DNA from: Bacteroidales bacterium
GTDB lineage: Bacteria > Bacteroidota > Bacteroidia > Bacteroidales > Tenuifilaceae
Assembly: GCA_016931855.1 (NCBI GenBank)
Contig: JAFGDZ010000058.1
Location: 1 to 34,822, forward strand
DNA: 34,822 nt
Reading direction: 5' to 3'
The translations under genes were made by a program, and so were the position numbers. A model generated the notes under the pieces. That model had not been told where the DNA came from and searched no databases. It saw nothing but the letters and a program-made list of their open reading frames with translations. Position 1 is the first letter of the stretch. Each line of letters starts with the position of its first letter. Positions 15,513 through 23,726 of this stretch are shown here, piece after piece.

Positions 15513-16850
15513 ATGAACTACAACGAACGATTAAGCAATGTAGCCATACTTGGTGCAGCAGGTAAAATGGGTAGCGGTATCCTTTTGCTCACCGCAATGG
15601 AGATGGCAAACCTAAGCCTAAAACCAGAAAACAAAGCAACAAAGTTTGAGCTAGTTGCCATGGACGTATCGCCCGAAGGGCTTCAAGGGCTACTAGAATA
15701 CGTTAAAACACAGGTTACAAAGACTGCTGAAAAAAGAGTTGACCTGATTAAAGCGCTATACCTTAACAGCCCAACGCTGGTTACCGATGCCGATTATGCT
15801 AACCAGTACGTTACCGATGTTATGGCCATTATTAAGCCAGTAACATCGCTGGAGGAAACCTACAAATCGAACCTAATTATTGAGGTTATTAAGGAGGATC
15901 CTGCCCTTAAGGTTAAAATTTTTAAGCAGATTGATGAGAATAACGCCAACAAACCTTGGTTCTTTACCAACACCTCATCCATACCCATTAATAAGCTAAA
16001 TAGCGATGCTAACCTAGGAGGACGAATTCTTGGCGTTCACTTTTACAACCCTCCAGCCATTCAAAAACTGGTTGAGGTTATTAAGGCCAACAACACCCCA
16101 CAGGAAGTGCTGGACTTTGCCACAACCTACATAAAGAACCTAAAAAAGATAGCTGTTCCGTCCAATGATTTTGCTGGGTTTATTGGTAACGGGCACTTTA
16201 TGCGCGATGCCATATACGGCATACAGGAGAGCGAAAAACTTGCCGAAAGCATGCCCTTGGTTGAGGCCATTTACACCATTAACAAGCTTACCCAGGATTT
16301 ACTAATCCGCCCAATGGGGATATTCCAGCTACTCGACTATGTTGGTGTTGATGTGTGCTCCTACATACTAAGCGTAATGCAGCCCTATTTCCTTGACGAG
16401 CGCCTGCACAGCAACTACCTAGACACTTTAATAGAACAGGGAGTAAAAGGTGGTCAGTTCTCCAACGGATCGCAAAAGGACGGTATTTTTAAGTACGAAA
16501 AGGGACAAATAGTTGCCGTTTACAACACCCAAACAAGGAACTATGTTGATGTACAGCTTATTGAGAAGCAATGCATGGAGAGAATTGGTGCCTACCCAGC
16601 ATCGCTCCAACCATGGAAAGCGGTAAACTTTAGCCCAGAAAAGGAGGCCTTGCTTACCAGCTACTTTGCAGGGCTAAAGGCAATGAGCACTTATGGTGCA
16701 ACCATTGCAAAGAGCTACCTTATAAAGGCCAACGAAATTGGCGAGTACCTTGTAAGTAAAGGCATTGCCAATAGCCCCGCCGATGTTAACACAGTTATGC
16801 TAACGGGCTTTTACCATGCTTATGGCCCAATTAACGGGTATATGAAATAA
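15513..16850 (+). CDS. Long 3-hydroxyacyl-CoA dehydrogenase-like protein
   Basis: Probably reduces acetoacetyl-CoA to 3-hydroxybutyryl-CoA, the step between thiolase and crotonase. The N-terminal half has a Rossmann loop GAAGKMGSG (14-22), NTSSIPINKL with Ser155/156, GVHFYNPP with His176, KLVEVIK with Glu188, and GFIGN with Asn226. The His-Glu (12) and His-Asn (50) spacings equal those of classical Hbd. The protein has 445 residues against about 280 for ordinary Hbd; the excess is mostly after Asn226, about 220 residues instead of about 90. The normal GFxxNR motif is replaced by GFIGNGHF. No separate short hbd gene is in the window, so this is the natural candidate for the step, but substrate and cofactor are inferred. 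Confidence 0.75.
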   Translation: MNYNERLSNVAILGAAGKMGSGILLLTAMEMANLSLKPENKATKFELVAMDVSPEGLQGLLEYVKTQVTKTAEKRVDLIKALYLNSPTLVTDADYANQYVTDVMAIIKPVTSLEETYKSNLIIEVIKEDPALKVKIFKQIDENNANKPWFFTNTSSIPINKLNSDANLGGRILGVHFYNPPAIQKLVEVIKANNTPQEVLDFATTYIKNLKKIAVPSNDFAGFIGNGHFMRDAIYGIQESEKLAESMPLVEAIYTINKLTQDLLIRPMGIFQLLDYVGVDVCSYILSVMQPYFLDERLHSNYLDTLIEQGVKGGQFSNGSQKDGIFKYEKGQIVAVYNTQTRNYVDVQLIEKQCMERIGAYPASLQPWKAVNFSPEKEALLTSYFAGLKAMSTYGATIAKSYLIKANEIGEYLVSKGIANSPADVNTVMLTGFYHAYGPINGYMK

Positions 16851-16871
16851 AGTTGTTCTGCCTAAAACTAG

Positions 16872-16912
16872 AATCGCCTCCAATTAATACTCTTGGAGGC
16901 GATTTTATTATT
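16872..16912 (+). terminator. Terminator between convergent hbd-like gene and yqeY
   Basis: Perfect 12-base arms (16872-16883 and 16893-16904; AATCGCCTCCAA) enclose a 9-base loop and are followed by TTATTATTAT on the plus strand. It lies 22 bases past the plus-strand stop and 25 before the end of yqeY, so it can serve the hbd unit and probably also stop transcripts arriving from the dcw cluster. Confidence 0.8.
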
Positions 16913-16928
16913 ATACAGGCTTCGTTAT

Positions 16929-17384
16929 CTACATAGCAGCCAATAGTGCCTTAACCTTTTCCGATATGGCTTTGCCATCGGCCTTACCTGCAAGCTGCTT
17001 GGAGGCAACGCCCATAACCTTACCCATGTCGGATGGGGCTTTTGCGCCAACCTGCTCAATAATGGCTTTTACCTGTTGGGTTAGCTCCTCGTCCGTAAGC
17101 ATTTTGGGAAGGAACTCCTCTATAACGGCAGCCTCGGCAAGCTCCTTTTCGGCAAGCTCTGGGCGATTCTGCTGTGCAAATATCTCGGCCGACTCCTTAC
17201 GCTGCTTATGCTGCTTCTGAAGCAGCTTTAGCTCTGCCTCTTGGGTTAGCACATCGGAGCCGCCCTTTTCGGTTCTAGCCAAAAGGATGGCACTTTTTAC
17301 GGCACGTAAGGCCTCAAGGCGTACCTTTTCTTTAGCCATCATGGCTGATTTTATCTCGGAGTTTATGCGTTCTTCTAGTGACAT
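16929..17384 (-). CDS. yqeY: GatB/YqeY domain protein
   Basis: A small cytoplasmic protein of the YqeY family, related to the tail domain of the GatB subunit of the tRNA amidotransferase and thought to act in tRNA or amidation processes; its precise role is not established. The 151 residues match the family's usual length. The helical pattern includes LEERINSEIKSAMMAKEKVRLEALRAVKSAI (about 3-33), the PKMLTDEELTQQV segment and the C-terminal KVMGVASKQLAGKADGKAISEKVKALL. It follows ftsZ by 71 bases, but that gap is filled with a heptanucleotide repeat, so its translation initiation region sits right after repetitive DNA. Confidence 0.9.
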   Translation of the reverse strand: MSLEERINSEIKSAMMAKEKVRLEALRAVKSAILLARTEKGGSDVLTQEAELKLLQKQHKQRKESAEIFAQQNRPELAEKELAEAAVIEEFLPKMLTDEELTQQVKAIIEQVGAKAPSDMGKVMGVASKQLAGKADGKAISEKVKALLAAM

Positions 17385-17393
17385 GGCTTATTG

Positions 17394-17449
17394 GTGTTTA
17401 GTGTTTGGTGTCTAGTGTCTAGTGTCTAGTGTCTAGTATCTAACGTCTA
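17394..17449. repeat. Heptanucleotide tandem repeat between ftsZ and yqeY
   Basis: Eight consecutive 7-base units on the plus strand: GTGTTTA, GTGTTTG, four exact GTGTCTA, GTATCTA and ACGTCTA. Read along transcription (minus strand) the unit is TAGACAC and supplies repeated TAG triplets. The array fills nearly the whole 71-base ftsZ-yqeY gap and ends 9 bases before the yqeY start. No spacers, so not CRISPR. Copy number may vary between strains. Confidence 0.9.
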
Positions 17450-17455
17450 TTTATT

Positions 17456-18922
17456 CTAGTCAACGTTGTCGTGCAGGTAGGCGTTATCGCTGCGCAGGGT
17501 AATCTCGCCATCATCATCGGAGAGGGTGTACCGCGACACGTTAGGGTTACGCGAGTGATCCACCTGATCCAGCTTAATGTTATTACGTACATAGGCTGGG
17601 ATTTTCTCCATTTGGTCGATATTTGAGCGAGGTGTAGCCAGTGGCGCAGCAGGTTTTGAACCGGAACCCTTTGCTGGGCGCTGCGCAACGGGCTCAGGCT
17701 TGGTGGTTTTAACCACAAACTCTGGTTCTACCGATGCCGATGCAGCGGGTTGCTTAGCAAACGGGTCGCGAGAAGGAGATAAGTCGAACTCAATAACGCG
17801 CTGTTTATCATCGTCGCTACGCTCCTTTTTTAGCGTAGGCCTATCCTTCACCTCAAAAAAGGGCTGCCTAACCACCCGGTTCTCCGTTTTGTGCCCATCG
17901 AGTGGAATTACATCAACCTTTTTGCGGGTTGCGTATAGCTCTGGTATGCTATTGGTACCAAATCCAGTAGCAATAACGGTAACGTTAAGATCGTCGCCAA
18001 GGTTTGGATCGTTTCCGTTACCCCAGATAAGGTCGGCATCCTCGCCAGCAGCAGCCTGAATGTAATCGGTAATCTGCCCCACCTCGTCCATGGTAATCTC
18101 CTCCGATCCAGAGGTAATGTTAAGCAGGATGTTGCGTGCACCCGATATGTCGTTGTTGTTAAGCAGCGGCGATGAGAGCGCAGCGGTAACCGCCTCTATG
18201 GCTCTGTTTGGCCCCGATGAACGAGCCGACCCCATAATGGAAACACCGCTGTTGGTCATTACGGTTTCAACATCGGCAAAGTCAACGTTTATGTAGCCGT
18301 GAACGGTAATAATTTCGGCAATACCCTTAGCGGCAATAGCCAAAACATCATCGGCACGGGAAAAGGCATCGGAGAGCTTAAGGTCGCCGTACATCTCGCG
18401 AATCTTCTCGTTGTTGATAACCAGCAACGAGTCCACATGGCTCTCCAGCTCATTAATCCCCTCTACAGCCTGTGCAACACGACGCTTCCCCTCATTCTTA
18501 AATGGTATGGTAACAATGGCAACGGTAAGTATCCCCAGCTCCTTTGCAGCCTTAGCAATAATAGGAGCAGCACCCGTTCCGGTGCCGCCGCCCATACCCG
18601 CGGTAACAAAAACCATTTTGGTATCGCCTGAAAGAGCATCAATAACATCCTGAATATTCTCAATGGCAGCCTGACGCCCAATTTCGGGTTTATTGCCTGC
18701 GCCGCGCCCTTCGGTTAACGAAGAGCCTAGCTGTATCTTAGTTTCAACAGGGCTGTTAATTAGTGCCTGCGAATCGGTATTGCAGAGCACAAAGTCAACA
18801 TCCTTTATACCCAGCTGAAACATATGATTCACGGCATTCCCCCCACCGCCACCTACTCCAACCACTTTAATTATGGATGAACGTTTGGATGGCAATTCAA
18901 AATTGATAAGTTCTTCGGCCAT
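17456..18922 (-). CDS. ftsZ: Cell division GTPase FtsZ
   Basis: Tubulin-like GTPase that polymerises into the cytokinetic ring. The 488-residue protein starts MAEELINFELPSKRSSIIKVVGVGGGGGNAV, and the tubulin signature GGGTGTG is at 111-117, with NTDSQAL (48-54) and the GTPase T7 region GYINVDFADVETVM. The globular core ends near residue 330. A long variable linker rich in charged residues and proline then leads to a C-terminal segment with IPAYVRNNIKL. It is longer than the about 380 residues of E. coli FtsZ because of this linker, as is common in Bacteroidota. Separated from ftsA by 133 bases that contain tandem repeats and a hairpin, so it may have its own promoter or processing site. Confidence 0.97.
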   Translation of the reverse strand: MAEELINFELPSKRSSIIKVVGVGGGGGNAVNHMFQLGIKDVDFVLCNTDSQALINSPVETKIQLGSSLTEGRGAGNKPEIGRQAAIENIQDVIDALSGDTKMVFVTAGMGGGTGTGAAPIIAKAAKELGILTVAIVTIPFKNEGKRRVAQAVEGINELESHVDSLLVINNEKIREMYGDLKLSDAFSRADDVLAIAAKGIAEIITVHGYINVDFADVETVMTNSGVSIMGSARSSGPNRAIEAVTAALSSPLLNNNDISGARNILLNITSGSEEITMDEVGQITDYIQAAAGEDADLIWGNGNDPNLGDDLNVTVIATGFGTNSIPELYATRKKVDVIPLDGHKTENRVVRQPFFEVKDRPTLKKERSDDDKQRVIEFDLSPSRDPFAKQPAASASVEPEFVVKTTKPEPVAQRPAKGSGSKPAAPLATPRSNIDQMEKIPAYVRNNIKLDQVDHSRNPNVSRYTLSDDDGEITLRSDNAYLHDNVD

Positions 18923-18943
18923 GGTTTTGCTATATTAGATGTT

Positions 18944-18971
18944 CGTGATTGGTGAAACGTGATTCGTGAAA
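18944..18971. repeat. Tandem 14-base direct repeat upstream of ftsZ
   Basis: Two abutting units, CGTGATTGGTGAAA and CGTGATTCGTGAAA, differ at one base. They begin 22 bases upstream of the ftsZ start codon, in the ftsA-ftsZ gap. The purpose is unknown; compare the heptamer array on the other side of ftsZ. Confidence 0.8.
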
Positions 18972-18978
18972 CAACTTG

Positions 18979-18996
18979 TCTCGCCCTTAGGCGAGA
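18979..18996. repeat. Small hairpin in the ftsA-ftsZ gap
   Basis: TCTCGCC and GGCGAGA pair perfectly around a 4-base loop. On the transcribed (minus) strand no T-run follows, so a simple terminator is unlikely. It could tune ftsZ message stability or translation, or be a remnant of repetitive DNA. Confidence 0.55.
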
Positions 18997-19055
18997 TGAA
19001 ACGAGAAGAGAGAAAAGATGGAGATAAGTAATACTTAGTTTGAACTTTACAAGTG

Positions 19056-20396
19056 CTACATCTCGCTATCGTTCTCCTCAAAAATCTCTGTTAACTTTTT
19101 CTTAACGTTATCAATAAAACTTGATTTTTTACCTGTGTTAAATGGTGGTTTTTTGGCACCAGCACTAGGCTTTTGGGCGCTCTCGGCCTCAACAGGGAGA
19201 GCGTCCTCCTCTTCCTCTCCATTGTTAGCACCAAAGCGCTCAATGGTTTCAAAGCCCTTAAGTATTAGACCAATGGCTGTTGATAGCGATGGTTGGTTAA
19301 CCTCATCGGGGCTATCGGCCGATATGTACTCGTTAGGAAGCCCAAGGCGCACATCGTAACCCGTTTTAAACTTAACCAGCTGGGGTAGGTGCAGTAGCAA
19401 TGAGCCACCACCCGTTAGCACGATACCCGCGCTAAGCTTCTCGGCATAGCCAGAGTTCTCAATCTCGAAGTGAACGTAGTTGATTATCTCCTCCATGCGC
19501 GACTGGATAATGTAGGCTAAGCTCTTAAAGGATATCTCCTTAGGCTCTCTGCCACTAATTCCAGGGATGGTAACAATTTTATCTTCAGGCGCTAAATCGC
19601 CTAGAGCAGAACCAAACTGAACCTTAAGCGATTCGGCCTGGCGCAGCAGGATTGAGCATCCTTCCTTAATATCGTTAGTAATAACGTTACCACCAAAAGG
19701 AATAACGGCTGTGTGGCGCACAATACCATCGTAGTACACAACCACATCGGTTGTACCACCGCCAATATCAACAAGAACAACACCTGCTTCCTTCTCGTCG
19801 TCGGTTAGCACGGCATCGGCCGATGCTAGTGGCTCCAGAATAAGGTCGTTAACCTTAAGCCCAACGCGGTTTACGCACTTCTCTATGTTTTTTGCCGATG
19901 CGGTTTGCCCTATAACGATGTGGAAGTTAGCCTCTAAACGGCGACCCGACATGCCAATTGGGTTGCGAACACCAGCCTCATTATCAACAATAAAGTTTTG
20001 AGGAAGAACGTGTAGAATCTCCTCGCCCACCTCAATGGGTATTTTGTGCATATCGTCTATTAGGCGCTGTACATCCTCGTTTGTTATTTCGCTATCGTAG
20101 GCATCGCGGTTAATGTACCCACGGTTACGAATGCTACGAATATGCTGACCTGCAATTCCCACGAATACATCGCCAAATACCACTCCCGACTTCATTTGAA
20201 CCTCCTCAACGGTACGCTGAATTGCGTTAACGGTCTCCTCTATATTAAGCACAACACCACGCTTAATGCCAACCGATGGTGCTTTGCTATAGGCCACCAC
20301 TTGAAGCTTTCCGTTGTTGTTCTTACGACCAACTATTGTTACAATTTTTGTTGTGCCCAGGTCTATTGCGGCTACGTATTCGCTCTTATGTGCCAT
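19056..20396 (-). CDS. ftsA: Cell division protein FtsA
   Basis: Actin-like ATPase that tethers FtsZ to the inner membrane and recruits the late divisome. The 446-residue protein shows the phosphate-1 loop AIDLGTTKIVTIVG (about 10-23), the SHS2-type 1C region with the GISGQHIRS-like stretch GIAGQHIRSIRNRGYI, phosphate-2 DIGGGTTDVVVY (about 206-217) and the adenosine motif GIVLTGGGSLL. An extended acidic, alanine-rich tail leads to a C-terminal amphipathic segment FIDNVKKKLTEIFEE, the likely membrane anchor. It starts 4 bases after ftsQ; the next gene, ftsZ, is 133 bases away. Confidence 0.96.
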   Translation of the reverse strand: MAHKSEYVAAIDLGTTKIVTIVGRKNNNGKLQVVAYSKAPSVGIKRGVVLNIEETVNAIQRTVEEVQMKSGVVFGDVFVGIAGQHIRSIRNRGYINRDAYDSEITNEDVQRLIDDMHKIPIEVGEEILHVLPQNFIVDNEAGVRNPIGMSGRRLEANFHIVIGQTASAKNIEKCVNRVGLKVNDLILEPLASADAVLTDDEKEAGVVLVDIGGGTTDVVVYYDGIVRHTAVIPFGGNVITNDIKEGCSILLRQAESLKVQFGSALGDLAPEDKIVTIPGISGREPKEISFKSLAYIIQSRMEEIINYVHFEIENSGYAEKLSAGIVLTGGGSLLLHLPQLVKFKTGYDVRLGLPNEYISADSPDEVNQPSLSTAIGLILKGFETIERFGANNGEEEEDALPVEAESAQKPSAGAKKPPFNTGKKSSFIDNVKKKLTEIFEENDSEM

Positions 20397-20400
20397 GATA

Positions 20401-21207
20401 TTATTTTTTTGTGCAAATTATCTGATTACTATACTTAAGGTTAATAAGCTTATACTTGTTCCACCCCTCGGCAGGAAGGGCTTTTTCGTAGAAGAGCTTA
20501 AGGTTATCGAGTTTAGTCTCGTAGCTATCGAGGCTTCCAAGTAAAACTATGTGTGAACCCACGCGGGGTACCAATTCAATTTCGTTTGCTCCACCAACGT
20601 AAACCTGTGCAACTTGGGCGCGCCAGAACTTGTCGGCTAAAATATACTGTGCAAAGTCGTAGAGCCTGTTAATAAGCGGCTGCGCCTCGCCCTCGCTATT
20701 GCCCTTCCACGTTAGGATATTGGTGTTGTATGCTGGCTCAAACGGCTCGGTTATATGGCCGTTTATTACCAGTACGTGCGCGGTGTAGTTTGGCGATAGG
20801 GGCATTATGGTAGCCCTATCGTCTATGTAGTAGCTCTGCCCATACCTGTTTATTATGCGCACTTGCGGCTTGCGCTGCTCAATGCGAACCACCAGCTGCT
20901 CATCAACGGTTTTAAAAACCTGAGCGTCGCGTACCGAGTTAAACTTTGCAAGGCGCTCCTCTAGTTCCAGCGTGTTAATCTTATTCAGAGGCTTACCAAC
21001 AGGGTTGGCATCCTTACCCTGAAACAGGCGCATAACATCGCGCTTGGTAACAAACCTATTCTCAAGGCTATCGGCAATAACAACATCAACCGACTTACAA
21101 ACCAAATCGGCCCTTTTGCTTGAGGCAAAGGCAAGCGCCACTGCTAGGTATGCTAGCAGAACCGCCCACTTTGTGGCGTTTACTGTTATTTTTTGCCAAC
21201 GCTTCAT
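20401..21207 (-). CDS. ftsQ: Cell division protein FtsQ
   Basis: Bitopic inner-membrane divisome protein linking early and late components. The 268-residue protein has a short basic N-terminus (MKRWQKITVNATK), one membrane segment (about 14-29, WAVLLAYLAVALAFAS), then a POTRA-like region around residues 38-115 with the family pattern FVTKRDVMRLF and a strand pair ending in EQLVVRIEQRKPQVRI. The following domain has YYIDDRATIMPLS, where FtsQ proteins keep a similar D-x-G/A-x-hydrophobic strand. Sequence similarity to E. coli FtsQ is low, and position between murC and ftsA supports the name. The start codon overlaps the murC stop by one base. Confidence 0.9.
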   Translation of the reverse strand: MKRWQKITVNATKWAVLLAYLAVALAFASSKRADLVCKSVDVVIADSLENRFVTKRDVMRLFQGKDANPVGKPLNKINTLELEERLAKFNSVRDAQVFKTVDEQLVVRIEQRKPQVRIINRYGQSYYIDDRATIMPLSPNYTAHVLVINGHITEPFEPAYNTNILTWKGNSEGEAQPLINRLYDFAQYILADKFWRAQVAQVYVGGANEIELVPRVGSHIVLLGSLDSYETKLDNLKLFYEKALPAEGWNKYKLINLKYSNQIICTKK

Positions 21208-22589
21208 TAGTTCCTTGTTTTTAACATTTCGGCAATAGGATTAACAAGCCTATCAATATCGCCAGCCCCCATGGTTATTAGCACTTCGGGGTTCATTTGG
21301 CGCAGCGTTTCCACCAGTTGCTCCTTGGGGCAAATGGTTACCTGCTGGTTGCGCATCAGGTTTTTGATGGTTTGGGACGATACGCCCTCAATGGGCTGCT
21401 CCCGTGCTGGGTAAATATCTAGCAGTACTACCTCGTCCAGTAAATCGAGGCTGTGGGCAAAATCCTCAGCAAAATCGCGGGTGCGGGTGAATAGGTGTGG
21501 CTGGAAAACTCCCGTTATCCTCTTCTTAGGGAACAGCTCCCGTACCGATGTTATTGCTGCCCACAGCTCCTGTGGATGGTGGGCGTAATCATCAATAAAA
21601 ATGGTTTTCTCACTCCTAAACCGCACATCGAACCTACGCTGCACACCTGCAAACGACTCTAGTCCACGGCGCAGCTCATCGGCCGATATGCCCCAAAGAA
21701 TTGCTGCTGCTGATGCAGCCAGTGCGTTCTCCACGTTGTACTTGCCGGGTATGCCCAGCACTATATCGGGGAAAACCCCAACGGGTGTGTGTATGTTAAA
21801 ATGGTAATACCCATCGTTAATGGTTAGGTTGCTTACAGTAAAGTCGGCTTGCTCTGTAAGCGAGTAGGTAAAGACCCTAGCCTTTGTGCTGGCCGCAAGG
21901 TAGGCAACCTCCTTTTTAAGTATGGCTATGCCGTTATCCTTTACTTGCGACACAAAGGAACGGAACGCATCAATAACCTCGGCGTGCGAGCCGTAAATAT
22001 CCAGATGATCGGCATCGGTAGAGGTAACAATGGCCAGTTCGGGGTAAAGGGAAAGGAAGCTGCGGTCAAACTCATCGGCCTCAACAACCAAGCGGTTCTC
22101 GCCCCTATTCTGTAGCACAAGGTTTGAGCTAAAGTTTCTGGAAATGCCGCCCAAAAAGGCATCGCAACCGCCAGCTGTTTGGCAAAGCAGATGCGCCAGC
22201 ATGGTTGACGTTGATGTTTTGCCATGAGTTCCCGCTACGGCAGCTGTACGCATTAGCTCCGCAGCAAACCCTAGCGCGGCAGCCCTTTTAACAACGGTGT
22301 AGCCGCTACTCTTAAAGAAGTTAAGCTCCGCGTGGTTAACTGGAACCGCAGGAGTGTAGATAACCAGCACATGCTCTGCCGAAATGCGGAACGGCTCGGG
22401 AATAAGCTCAACGCTATCGGTATAGTGCACGCAAATGCCCTCGGCCTCCAGCTCCGTGGTTAGCGCCGATTCCGTACGGTCGTAGCCACAAACCTCCTTG
22501 CCCTGATGGGCAAAGAACCTAGCCAAGGCACTCATTCCAATGCCTCCAATACCAATTAGGTAAACGCGCCGTATGTTAGTAAACACCAT
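21207..22589 (-). CDS. murC: UDP-N-acetylmuramate--L-alanine ligase
   Basis: Adds L-alanine to UDP-MurNAc, the first amino acid of the peptidoglycan stem peptide, using ATP. The 460-residue Mur ligase has the N-terminal UDP-binding loop GIGGIGMSALA (13-23), the ATP P-loop GTHGKTS at 120-126, the VEADEFDRSFL central motif, and DDYAHHPQE, which is characteristic of MurC. Length is normal. It lies 24 bases after murG and overlaps ftsQ by one base. Confidence 0.97.
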   Translation of the reverse strand: MVFTNIRRVYLIGIGGIGMSALARFFAHQGKEVCGYDRTESALTTELEAEGICVHYTDSVELIPEPFRISAEHVLVIYTPAVPVNHAELNFFKSSGYTVVKRAAALGFAAELMRTAAVAGTHGKTSTSTMLAHLLCQTAGGCDAFLGGISRNFSSNLVLQNRGENRLVVEADEFDRSFLSLYPELAIVTSTDADHLDIYGSHAEVIDAFRSFVSQVKDNGIAILKKEVAYLAASTKARVFTYSLTEQADFTVSNLTINDGYYHFNIHTPVGVFPDIVLGIPGKYNVENALAASAAAILWGISADELRRGLESFAGVQRRFDVRFRSEKTIFIDDYAHHPQELWAAITSVRELFPKKRITGVFQPHLFTRTRDFAEDFAHSLDLLDEVVLLDIYPAREQPIEGVSSQTIKNLMRNQQVTICPKEQLVETLRQMNPEVLITMGAGDIDRLVNPIAEMLKTRN

Positions 22590-22613
22590 GATGGTTATCT
22601 GTTGTTGTTATAT

Positions 22614-23726
22614 TTATTGCTTAACAAGTTCCATTACCTCTTTGGCAATTATTTGTGCCGAGTTGGGTAGTGCCATCTTCTTAATGTTTCTAGTTAGCAC
22701 CACAAGCCTATCGTGGTTTTGCAGTAGTCCAATAGCCGTTGGAACCAGCTTGGCCTGCGCCTCAACATCGCGAACCATAACAGCTGCATCGTAGCTCACT
22801 AGAGCTAGGGCGTTTTGCGTTTGGTGATCCTCGGCCACATTGGGCGAAGGAACCAGTATAGCAGGCTTGCCAACAAGGCAAAGCTCAGAGATGGTTCCAG
22901 CGCCTGCACGAGAAATTACCAAATCGGCTGCGGCATAGGCCAAATCCATTCGGGTTACAAAGTCTAGTATGCGGATATTCTTAGCATTATAACCCGAAAG
23001 TGCCTGCTTAACATCAAAGTAATACAACTTGCCCGTTTGCCAAATAATGGTAACACCTTGGTTTACGGCAAGTTCAGTCATATAAGCCAGCAAGCTCTGA
23101 TTTAGGGTTCGTGCGCCAAGGCTCCCGCCCAAAACAAGCAGCACCTTGTTGTTTACAGGGATACCAAAGTACTCAAAAGCCCTTTCGCGAAGCTCTGCCA
23201 CATCTATTAAATCCTGACGAACGGGATTACCCGTTAGCATTATCTTCTCCTTAGGGAAATACTTCTCCATGCCGTGGTATGCAACGCAAATCTTATCGGC
23301 ATTTTTAGCCAGAAGTTTATTGGTTACCCCGGCATAAGAGTTCTGCTCCTGAATAAGCGTAGGTACGCCATTTTTTTGAGCCACCTTTAGCATTGGGCCA
23401 CTGGCGTAACCACCAACGCCAACAACCACATCGGGTTTAAAGGTGTTAAAAATACGCTTGGCCGCCTTCATGCTCTTAAAGAGCTTAAAGAAGAAGCTAA
23501 TATTTTGGAGTGATAGCTTGCGCTTAAAGCCCACCACAGGTAATCCAACTATTTTGTAACCGGCAGCGGGAACCTTTTCCATTTCCATTTTGCCCTCGGC
23601 ACCAACAAATAGGATTTCAACCCCAGGGTTAGCTTCCCTAAGTGCATTGGCAATTGAGATGGCAGGGAAAATATGCCCGCCAGTACCGCCACCGCTAACT
23701 ATTATCTTTACTTTCTTCCTCTCCAT
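22614..23726 (-). CDS. murG: Undecaprenyldiphospho-muramoylpentapeptide beta-N-acetylglucosaminyltransferase
   Basis: Transfers GlcNAc to lipid I to make lipid II on the inner face of the membrane. The 370-residue GT28-family protein has the glycine-rich GGGTGGHIFPAISIA loop near the N-terminus (about 12-26), the central GVGGYASGPML segment, LLVLGGSLGARTLN, and the donor-binding SRAGAGTISELCLVGKPAILVPSPNVAEDHQ. It begins inside the 3' end of ftsW (32-base overlap), pointing to translational coupling between the SEDS polymerase and its substrate-making enzyme. Confidence 0.97.
   Translation of the reverse strand: MERKKVKIIVSGGGTGGHIFPAISIANALREANPGVEILFVGAEGKMEMEKVPAAGYKIVGLPVVGFKRKLSLQNISFFFKLFKSMKAAKRIFNTFKPDVVVGVGGYASGPMLKVAQKNGVPTLIQEQNSYAGVTNKLLAKNADKICVAYHGMEKYFPKEKIMLTGNPVRQDLIDVAELRERAFEYFGIPVNNKVLLVLGGSLGARTLNQSLLAYMTELAVNQGVTIIWQTGKLYYFDVKQALSGYNAKNIRILDFVTRMDLAYAAADLVISRAGAGTISELCLVGKPAILVPSPNVAEDHQTQNALALVSYDAAVMVRDVEAQAKLVPTAIGLLQNHDRLVVLTRNIKKMALPNSAQIIAKEVMELVKQ

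Noticed and set aside
17394-17449. Possible CRISPR-like array
   Set aside because: Units are 7 bases with no spacers and no cas genes nearby; it is a simple tandem repeat.
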